Shown: positions 41,142 to 47,861 of the stretch, one piece after another | Numbering within the stretch: the first letter of the stretch is position 1 | Layout: the number at the start of each line of letters is the position of its first letter | Source of the DNA: Clostridia bacterium | GTDB lineage: Bacteria; Bacillota; Clostridia; UMGS1810 | Length of the DNA stretch: 47,861 nt | Reading direction: 5' to 3' | Assembly (NCBI GenBank): GCA_017416845.1 | Contig: JAFQBA010000035.1 | Location: forward strand, 1 to 47,861 | Notes under the pieces: model-generated | What the model saw: the letters and a program-made list of their open reading frames with translations, nothing else | What the model was told of the DNA's origin: nothing | Databases searched by the model: none | Translations under genes and position numbers: made by a program

Positions 41142-42974
41142 ATGAAAAAGTTTAGTTGGTTACTCATTTTGTCACTTTGCGTGACAATGCTCGCTTGTCC
41201 GGTGCTTGGTGTGCAGGCTGCACCCGGAGAGCTTTTCGATGCAACAGAGGTAATTTATGCTCCGGATTTTTCATCTATGACCGCTGACCCCACAGACGGC
41301 GGAAGAATTACCTACAACCGAAATGCACCCGTGATTGCATCAGACGGTTCAATGCAGCTCACTGCGTCAAATGCAGGTCAGAGCGTTTGGACATTTTATT
41401 TGAACGAAACCAAGGGCGATTTGCCCACCGGCGAAGGTGTTGTATATTGCCTGGAATTTGATATTAAGAAACCGAATACTTCTACTGCCGCATATTACAG
41501 AATTGCAAACAGCGGTGACAGAATTATGAGTGATGTATATTTCCACAATGATTCAAATTATGTTCCCAATGAGTTTACAAATGTTAAAATTTTAATTGAA
41601 CAGAGCTCTTCAAAGAGAATTATGATTCTTGTTGATAACAAACTCACAACCATGACATCAACAGGAAGAACACTTTTGTATTTCTCAATTTGCGTAAATG
41701 CAAGCTCATATTCATATTACCTTGACAATTATTCCATATACAAAATTTCCCAGGATGATTTTAACAATGCTTACTCTTTCTTCTCTTTAGATGAAAGCTT
41801 AATTCTTGGCGCAAATGCATCTGCCGATGCAATAACATCAAACCTTAACCTTACCGAAGGTATCACTTGGACATCTTCAAATGAAAATATAATTTCAAAT
41901 GACGGTGTTATATCAAGAGATATGGTATGGCCATCTACAACAGTTACTCTTACAGCCAAATCTGGCGACAAGCTTTCAAAGGATTTCACATTCAAAGTCC
42001 TCAGAAAAGACATTGCCCCCTCTGAAGGCATGGTAGGCGATTATTATGTGTATGATGATTTTGAAACAAGCACACTTGAATCCGGTGGTGTTGTTGTAAA
42101 TTCGGGAACTGCCGAAATCAAAAACGGAAAACTCTATCACACTCACACAGGCACTTCCGGCGAACAGAGTATGTATTATTATTTTGTTCCCGAAAAAGCA
42201 GCTCAGAAGACAATTGCAGGCGGTAACATTCTTGTTGCAGAGTTTGATATCAAAAAAGAGCTTACCGAAGATTTGACAAGAAGTGCATATTATTTGAGAA
42301 TTCAGAGCTATGACGGTTGGCGTCATTATGCACAGACAAATGTTAAAGGAAGCTCCTCCGAACCTGTTGGTGCAACCGGAAAAGCATATTACGATTCAAC
42401 AGTTGCTCATTTCAAATATATTTTTGATACAGCCAAAAACACCTACAGTCTCTATATCAACGGTATGCTTGAATATTATGAAGCGGCAAAGAATACAAAC
42501 AGCAACCCCTATAATCACATTCAGTCGCTCATGCTCGTTAATCAGACTCCCGGAAGCACCGTTTCCATCGACAACGTGAAGGTTTACAAAATATCCGAAA
42601 AAACATACGAAACAGGCTACAACAACTATGGTATTTCCATGCTTGGTACATTAACCGACACAGTTGATGCTGCAGGCAAGTATGAGTCATACATTTCATA
42701 TCTTGCAACAGGTCTTGGAAGTGCACCTGCACAGGATACACTCCCTGTTTGCTATGTTGCAAAATACAACGGCGATGAGCTTGAATCGGTTGAAATTTGT
42801 AATGCAAAGCTTGTGACCTATTCTGAAACAGACGGCGTATACGGCTGGTGGTTCCCCGATGCAGTCGTTGGTGTTGATGAGGCGGAAATCGGAGATACAA
42901 GCATTAAAGCATTTGTTTGGAACGGTGTTACACCTGTTGACAAACACATTGTTGCAAAAGCAATAAATGAATAA
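41142..42974 (+). CDS. exported carbohydrate-binding-like protein, homologous to lyase C-terminus
   Basis: The 610-residue product starts with a signal peptide (1-26, VQA-AP). It consists of two jelly-roll or concanavalin-like modules (about 35-205 and 300-490), with a short Ig-like linker carrying ITWTSSNENIISNDGVI (about 243-260), and a C-terminal module ending in YVAKYNGDELESVE...IKAFVWNG (about 530-605). It aligns along nearly its whole mature length to the last 580 or so residues of the next gene's product (for example SGQSVW/AGQSVW, FDIKKPNT, YYVYDDFETSTLE, YNHIQ...LVNQTPGSTVS). Glycan binding at the cell surface is likely. AAGGAGG supports the start. Confidence 0.85.
   Translation: MKKFSWLLILSLCVTMLACPVLGVQAAPGELFDATEVIYAPDFSSMTADPTDGGRITYNRNAPVIASDGSMQLTASNAGQSVWTFYLNETKGDLPTGEGVVYCLEFDIKKPNTSTAAYYRIANSGDRIMSDVYFHNDSNYVPNEFTNVKILIEQSSSKRIMILVDNKLTTMTSTGRTLLYFSICVNASSYSYYLDNYSIYKISQDDFNNAYSFFSLDESLILGANASADAITSNLNLTEGITWTSSNENIISNDGVISRDMVWPSTTVTLTAKSGDKLSKDFTFKVLRKDIAPSEGMVGDYYVYDDFETSTLESGGVVVNSGTAEIKNGKLYHTHTGTSGEQSMYYYFVPEKAAQKTIAGGNILVAEFDIKKELTEDLTRSAYYLRIQSYDGWRHYAQTNVKGSSSEPVGATGKAYYDSTVAHFKYIFDTAKNTYSLYINGMLEYYEAAKNTNSNPYNHIQSLMLVNQTPGSTVSIDNVKVYKISEKTYETGYNNYGISMLGTLTDTVDAAGKYESYISYLATGLGSAPAQDTLPVCYVAKYNGDELESVEICNAKLVTYSETDGVYGWWFPDAVVGVDEAEIGDTSIKAFVWNGVTPVDKHIVAKAINE
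42324..42367 (+). repeat. 44-base exact direct repeat, copy A
   Basis: Bases 42324-42367 in the 610-residue gene are identical to 47069-47112 in the lyase gene, inside a longer region of homology. This points to recent duplication or gene conversion between the two. Confidence 0.85.
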
Positions 42975-42997
42975 TTAAAATTAAAGGAGGGTCGGAA

Positions 42998-45900
42998 ATG
43001 ATTAAAAAAACATTGGCTTCAATATTATGTTTTGTAATTACATTTCCGACTCTTTGTTTATCCGGATTTGCATCCGTTCCCTATGATTACGGAGCAACGG
43101 AGAAGTTTGTGTTAACATCAGGCACACAAGAATATCTCCAAGACCCAATGGATATGTCTGATGAAGACTTTTTCGGGGTATATGACAAAGAAAGTGCAAC
43201 GTGGACAAACAAAGGTGTTTTTGATTATGACTGTGTAAATGAGCTTGCAAATATGAGTGCCGTCAAATCGGCAGTGATGGACGGAAACTATAAATGCGCA
43301 AAAGAGGAATTTCTCGCATATATGAAAAAGAGGAAACCCGGCTATGTGAAGACAAAAACACGAAACACTCTTGTGGCAGATGCCGCCTGCAGTGATTTTG
43401 TTTCAAAGTCCACTCTTTTGAGCGAAGCTTATGTTGGAAGTGAATGGGAAACAGTTGAAGCAAACATTCCCGTAAGTGCTCTCAACATTGAAACACCGCT
43501 TTCTCTTGATCTTGTTGCTTTTTACAACGAAGAATCAATGGCAGAGATTAAGGCGCGTGAAAGCGGAAAGTCCCCTATTCTCAGACTCACGGTAAACGGC
43601 ACCGAAAAAGATTTTGAAGCAACGGATGACGGTTATATCCGTCTTGGAAGTTATTCTGACAAAAATTTCGGAAAAGAAGAAAAAATGTATGTTAAGCTTC
43701 AGGGAGCAGACCTTGGAGACGAAACATACCGTTCAAAAATCAAATTTGATATTTCATCTCTCGGAACTCTTTCGGGAGTAACCTCGGCAAAACTTGTGTT
43801 CGAGGGAAAAGCTTCACCTTTAAATAACGAAAAAAAACGAATTCTGATTATTAAATCATACAGTGCTCTCTGGAAAGAGGACACACTTAAATTTAAATCC
43901 CATGTATATGACTACCGTTCATTTAACGGTCAGCCAAACGGCATAGACTGGGTAACATTTTCAAATGCAGATGTTGAATATATGTATCAGATATGCCGAT
44001 TCCCATGGCTTACATCACTTGTTTGCGAATATGAAGTCACCGGCAATGAGATTTATGCAAAGCAGGCCATCCGTCAATTGATGGATTTTATTTGTGATCA
44101 TGGTGCAGACGGTAACTATACGGGAAGCGGACCTATTGGGCAATATCCCCGAAGTCTTGATACAACGGAGCGACTTGTTCAGATTCTTGCGTGTATTGAC
44201 AGTCTTTGCGAAAGTGAATATATGAATCCCGATAGTTGCACCGCTATTATGAAACATGTGTGGCATATGGCAGAGGCTTCAAGGCTTAATCACGCCCAAA
44301 GCGGAAACTGGGCACAAACAATTATGATTGGTCTTTTGAATGTATCAAATGCCTTTCCTGAATTTGCCGCCGCAAACGGAACAAACGCAAGTCCTGTCAA
44401 CTGGAAATATTATGCTCAAAGCTTCAACATAAAATTGATGGAAGATAACTACTATGAAGACGGCACCTACATTGAGCCTACAGGCGGCTATTCGGTTGGT
44501 GCTCACAGCAGCTATATCGGAACATATGGGGCAATGAAAAACGACGGCTACTCTATTTCGGATGATGCATACAAAAAGCTCTATAACGGTACATATTATA
44601 ACCTGCTCTCCTTTGCACCGGGCGGTATGACCTATGCCTATGGTGATTCGGGTTATTCAAAGGGTTCGGGTGCAAGGCAGTATCCATCAGCTGATGCCAT
44701 CTTCAATGACCCGGAGCTTACGTATATCGATTCATTTGGCGCTCTTGGTAAAAGACCTTCGTGGACATCAAAAAATTTCCCCGTCGGCAAATATACGTTT
44801 ATGCGCTCCGACTGGTCAAAGTCGGCTCTCTACATGGCGACCCAGGTCAGAGGCTATGAATATGGAAGTCACGGACATGCAGACCGAAATCACGTAACTG
44901 TTGCGGCATTCGGAAAGCTACTTTTAACCGATGCAGGCTCATTTACCTACACATCGGGACCGCTTCGTGAACTTGGACGAAGCACAAAGATGCATAACAC
45001 CGTTTCTGTAAACGACAAAACTCAAACTTACAACGAAAATTCAAGCCCCGAAGCTATTGAAAAATACGGAAAAATTCATCAGTGGAAAACAAGCTCCGAT
45101 TATGATTTTCTTGTTCAATCCACCGATGCAACAGAGGGGTTTAACCATAAAAGAACAATATTTTTTGCAAAACCTTATTATTGGATTGTTTCAGACTTTG
45201 TTGACGCAAATGACAATTCAACAAAGAACGAATATCGTCAGAACTGGCACATGATGCCTACGGCAAAAATGACGGTTGATGCCGAAAGCAATGTTATGTA
45301 TTCCAATAATGACGATAATATAAACATCACCGTGGCATCTGCCGACTCCGATGCCAAAGCTATGGAAGAAAAAGAAGGCTACTGGGCACAGTCAATCGGC
45401 TCTGTTACAGATAACCCCTACGGTTATTTTTCAAAAAGCCAATCAGGTGATGTGACATTTGACACGGCACTTGTGCCAACGAAAACTGCAGATTCCCGTG
45501 TGGAAGTTGAAAGACTTTCAACCGGAACAGACGAAAAGATTTCCACCGCAATGAAAATAACAGTATCCGAAGACGGAGCGGAGGAATGCGGATATTATTA
45601 TCTTTCCTATGAAGATGAAGCATCATCCGTGAGAATCTTTGACGCTTTTTCCACAGACGGACTTATGGCGTTTGTTCACGAAGATTCAGACAAAAATCCC
45701 GACATGATTGTTATGCAGGATGCAAAGTTTGTCAAAAAGAACAACCGGGTGATTCTGGAATCGGAAAAACCACTGTCGGATTTGTCGGTAAATGTTACGG
45801 ACGGAAGAATGTACATTTCTTCATCGGAAGATGTTTCACTTTCTGACTTGAAAATCTATTGTGCCGATGATGTGAAAACGGTATGTATGAACGATTCAAG

Positions 45901-47719
45901 AGTAAAATTTTCCGTTATAGACGATTATGTTACATCCATCGGCGACGGGGATTCATTTTCAGGCTCTGTCGGTGATCTTTTCAAACCCACGCAAATCATT
46001 TATGTACCCGACTATGAGGCCTTGCTCTCCGATCCCACAGACGACGGAAGAATTGAAGGTACAAGAAATCCTCCCGCTCTTGCTTCGGACGGTTCGTTAA
46101 AGCTTGAGTCGGTCAGTTCGGGTCAAAGCGTGTGGAGGTTTTATTTTAACCAAAACAAAACCAACCTCCCAAACGGAGAGGGAAATGTTTATTGCATTGA
46201 CTTTGACATAAAAAAACCAAATACCGAGACCGCCTCTTACATTCAGATTGGCGACAGTGGTGACAAAATGTATCGGGCATACATTCACGGCAATTCGGCT
46301 ATAACAGCAGATAACTTTACAAACATTAAGTTCATAGTGGACACAAGCTCTTCAACCAAGAAACTGATTTACCTTGTGGACAATCAATATGCAACGGTTG
46401 CCAATGTGGGCAGAAATCTGCAGAATTTTCTCCTTTGCACCAATGCAAGCTCCTATTCTTATTACATAGACAATTTTTCTGTGTATAAGATTTCAAAAGA
46501 AGATTTTGACACTGCCGAGAAGTTTTTCACACTCACAGAAGATGACCTCCTCGGAGCTAATGTAAGTGCTGACCACATTACAGAAAAATTAAATCTTTCG
46601 GATTCGTTTGAATGGACATCTTCAAATGAAAATCTCATTTCACCAAAGGGTGAATATGTGGGCGCAACTGTGTGGCAGTCGGAAAAGGTTACACTTACCG
46701 CAAGATACAAAAATATAAAGTCCAAAGATTTTACATTCACGGTAATGAGAAAAGCTCTGCCAAAACCGGGCGATATGACAGTCGATTACTATGTGTATGA
46801 TGACTTTGAAACAAGTACACTTGAAACAAACGGCGTTGTGACGAGCTCCGGCAAAGTTGAAATAAAAAACGGTAAGCTTTATCACACCCACACCGGCTCT
46901 TCGGGTGAAACTGTGGTTAACTACTGGTTCACTCCTCAAAAATCTCCTGCATCCGCAATTGCGGGTGGAAATGTTACGGTGGTTGAATTTGATGTTAAAA
47001 AAGAGCTTACGGAAAGTCTTGTGCGAAGTGCTTACTATATTAGAATTCAAAGCTATGACGGTTGGAGACATTATGCACAGACAAATGTTAAAGGAAGCTC
47101 CTCCGAACCTGTCGGAGCAAGCGGAAAAGCATATTACAATTCAACAACTGCACATTTCAAATATGTTCTTGACACTCAAAACAAAACATATAGTCTATAT
47201 GTTAACGGAGTGCTTGAATATTATGAAACTCCAAAAAACACAGTGTCCAATCCTTACAATCATATTCAGGCTTTAACTCTTGTTAATCAGACGCCCGGAA
47301 GCACAGTTTCACTCGACAATATAAAAGTTTATTCCATAGACGAAAAATCTTACAAAACAGGATACAGCTGTTATGGAATAACAAACGGCGGAGTGCTTAA
47401 AGATCAGGTTAACTCCGGCGGAGTATACGAAGCAAATATTTCGTATTTTGAAAAAGGATTGCCAAAAGCTCCGGATGAGAAGAATTTACCTGTGTGCTAC
47501 GTTGCAAAATACAACGGAGATGCACTGGTGTCTGTTAAAGCTTTCCCTGCAAAGCTTGTTACATATTCCGAAACTGATGGTGCTTACGGATGGTGGTATC
47601 CCGAAGCATCGGTCGGTGTTCAAGCCAATGAGGTTGGCAACACAAGGGTCAAAGCTTTTGTTTGGAACACAATAACGCCTGCAAGCAAAGCAGTTGTTGC
47701 AGGTGATGTTAATAAATAA
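42998..47719 (+). CDS. large exported heparinase II/III-type polysaccharide lyase
   Basis: The 1573-residue product has a signal peptide (1-25), a DNRLRE/CBM96-like module (about 135-290, with YIRLGSYSDKNFG and RSKIKFDISSL), an alpha-toroid lyase region (about 305-560, with QSGNWAQTIMIGLLN and the catalytic-type GGYSVGAHSSYIGTYG), and the heparinase II/III beta domain with SHGHADRNHVTVAAFGKLLL and STKMHNTVSVND (about 620-670). These enzymes cleave uronic-acid-containing polysaccharides by beta-elimination. From about residue 990 on, it repeats the preceding gene's product: two jelly-roll modules, an Ig-like linker and the C-terminal YVAKYNGD...VKAFVWN module. Substrate (alginate-like, pectic or glycosaminoglycan) cannot be told. 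GGAGG precedes the ATG. Confidence 0.87.
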   Translation: MIKKTLASILCFVITFPTLCLSGFASVPYDYGATEKFVLTSGTQEYLQDPMDMSDEDFFGVYDKESATWTNKGVFDYDCVNELANMSAVKSAVMDGNYKCAKEEFLAYMKKRKPGYVKTKTRNTLVADAACSDFVSKSTLLSEAYVGSEWETVEANIPVSALNIETPLSLDLVAFYNEESMAEIKARESGKSPILRLTVNGTEKDFEATDDGYIRLGSYSDKNFGKEEKMYVKLQGADLGDETYRSKIKFDISSLGTLSGVTSAKLVFEGKASPLNNEKKRILIIKSYSALWKEDTLKFKSHVYDYRSFNGQPNGIDWVTFSNADVEYMYQICRFPWLTSLVCEYEVTGNEIYAKQAIRQLMDFICDHGADGNYTGSGPIGQYPRSLDTTERLVQILACIDSLCESEYMNPDSCTAIMKHVWHMAEASRLNHAQSGNWAQTIMIGLLNVSNAFPEFAAANGTNASPVNWKYYAQSFNIKLMEDNYYEDGTYIEPTGGYSVGAHSSYIGTYGAMKNDGYSISDDAYKKLYNGTYYNLLSFAPGGMTYAYGDSGYSKGSGARQYPSADAIFNDPELTYIDSFGALGKRPSWTSKNFPVGKYTFMRSDWSKSALYMATQVRGYEYGSHGHADRNHVTVAAFGKLLLTDAGSFTYTSGPLRELGRSTKMHNTVSVNDKTQTYNENSSPEAIEKYGKIHQWKTSSDYDFLVQSTDATEGFNHKRTIFFAKPYYWIVSDFVDANDNSTKNEYRQNWHMMPTAKMTVDAESNVMYSNNDDNINITVASADSDAKAMEEKEGYWAQSIGSVTDNPYGYFSKSQSGDVTFDTALVPTKTADSRVEVERLSTGTDEKISTAMKITVSEDGAEECGYYYLSYEDEASSVRIFDAFSTDGLMAFVHEDSDKNPDMIVMQDAKFVKKNNRVILESEKPLSDLSVNVTDGRMYISSSEDVSLSDLKIYCADDVKTVCMNDSRVKFSVIDDYVTSIGDGDSFSGSVGDLFKPTQIIYVPDYEALLSDPTDDGRIEGTRNPPALASDGSLKLESVSSGQSVWRFYFNQNKTNLPNGEGNVYCIDFDIKKPNTETASYIQIGDSGDKMYRAYIHGNSAITADNFTNIKFIVDTSSSTKKLIYLVDNQYATVANVGRNLQNFLLCTNASSYSYYIDNFSVYKISKEDFDTAEKFFTLTEDDLLGANVSADHITEKLNLSDSFEWTSSNENLISPKGEYVGATVWQSEKVTLTARYKNIKSKDFTFTVMRKALPKPGDMTVDYYVYDDFETSTLETNGVVTSSGKVEIKNGKLYHTHTGSSGETVVNYWFTPQKSPASAIAGGNVTVVEFDVKKELTESLVRSAYYIRIQSYDGWRHYAQTNVKGSSSEPVGASGKAYYNSTTAHFKYVLDTQNKTYSLYVNGVLEYYETPKNTVSNPYNHIQALTLVNQTPGSTVSLDNIKVYSIDEKSYKTGYSCYGITNGGVLKDQVNSGGVYEANISYFEKGLPKAPDEKNLPVCYVAKYNGDALVSVKAFPAKLVTYSETDGAYGWWYPEASVGVQANEVGNTRVKAFVWNTITPASKAVVAGDVNK
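47069..47112 (+). repeat. 44-base exact direct repeat, copy B
   Basis: Partner of 42324-42367; encodes the same HYAQTNVKGSSSEP peptide within the second jelly-roll module of the lyase C-terminal region. Confidence 0.85.
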
Positions 47720-47721
47720 AC

Positions 47722-47861
47722 AAATTGAAATTTATCGAGCTGTTTAACACAAGTGCGAAAGGCTCCCTTGTGTAAAGGGAGCTGTCACGAAGTGACTGAG
47801 GGATTGTTAAATGATAAACTCTCAATCAAGCACAAATACTGCAATTGAGGCAGTTTGTTAC
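47722..47861. mobile_element. MITE-like element, copy 2, cut by window edge
   Basis: Starts two bases after the lyase stop with AAATTGAAATTTATCGAG, a diverged version of the left terminal repeat of copy 1. It continues with GCGAAAGGCTCCCTTGTG, AAAGGGAGCTGTCACGAAGTGACTGAGGGATTG, and later ATTGAGGCAGTTTG, all matching copy 1 with few changes and in the same orientation. The right half lies beyond the window. Confidence 0.8.

Noticed and set aside
1..47861. CRISPR array, prophage or intact insertion sequence
   Set aside because: No regularly spaced direct repeats, no phage structural genes and no transposase or integrase were found.

Overview
The window looks like chromosomal DNA of an uncultured or gut-type anaerobic, spore-forming Clostridia (Firmicutes). 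Supporting signs are low GC, strong AGGAGG ribosome binding sites, a Spo0A gene, NAD malic enzyme, type III pantothenate kinase with an ECF S-component, SLH-domain surface proteins, and the conserved oriC-proximal set mnmE-jag-yidC-yidD-rnpA-rpmH. No rRNA, tRNA, CRISPR array or intact insertion sequence was found.

Layout. 1-1300: a cobalamin riboswitch with an intrinsic terminator (minus strand) controls a secreted protein cut by the left edge, followed by a gene-free stretch with a GC-rich patch. 1300-5000: a YolD-like protein and a UmuC/DinB-type translesion polymerase lie either side of an Fe-S protein and a divergent Crp/Fnr regulator. 5000-10700: spo0A, a membrane metallophosphoesterase, L-rhamnose isomerase, a PgsA-type phosphatidyltransferase and malic enzyme. 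10770-16460: coaX with an ECF S-component, then two tandem paralogues with a zinc ribbon, one membrane helix and a propeller-like exterior. 16550-23120: an L,D-transpeptidase, the mnmE to rpmH cluster, malQ, and a gene-free stretch with two perfect DnaA boxes that is a candidate replication origin. dnaA, dnaN, recF and gyrB are not next to it and are nowhere in the window.

23120-47861 is accessory and dominated by carbohydrate metabolism. An MFS transporter is followed by a leftward operon (about 32126 to 24385): a probable TIM-barrel glycosidase-like protein of unknown family, NagA, a GH20-type hexosaminidase, a double-SIS MurQ/GCKR-like protein and a double GNAT protein. This reads as intracellular N-acetylhexosamine catabolism, with an AraC regulator divergent from it. 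A second AraC regulator diverges from a GH105 unsaturated-uronyl hydrolase and a cytosolic lyase-like protein. A third AraC regulator diverges from three large exported proteins: an SLH surface protein, a 610-residue carbohydrate-binding-like protein, and a 1573-residue heparinase II/III-type polysaccharide lyase whose C-terminal part repeats the 610-residue protein. Together these suggest surface cleavage of an acidic polysaccharide, import by a transporter outside the window, and intracellular removal of unsaturated uronyl and HexNAc residues. The actual glycan cannot be read from sequence.

Two copies of a palindromic MITE-like repeat (36966-37217, and 47722 to the right edge) lie just after plus-strand genes. 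Many promoters match TTGACA-N17-TATAAT exactly or nearly, which helps fix transcription units.
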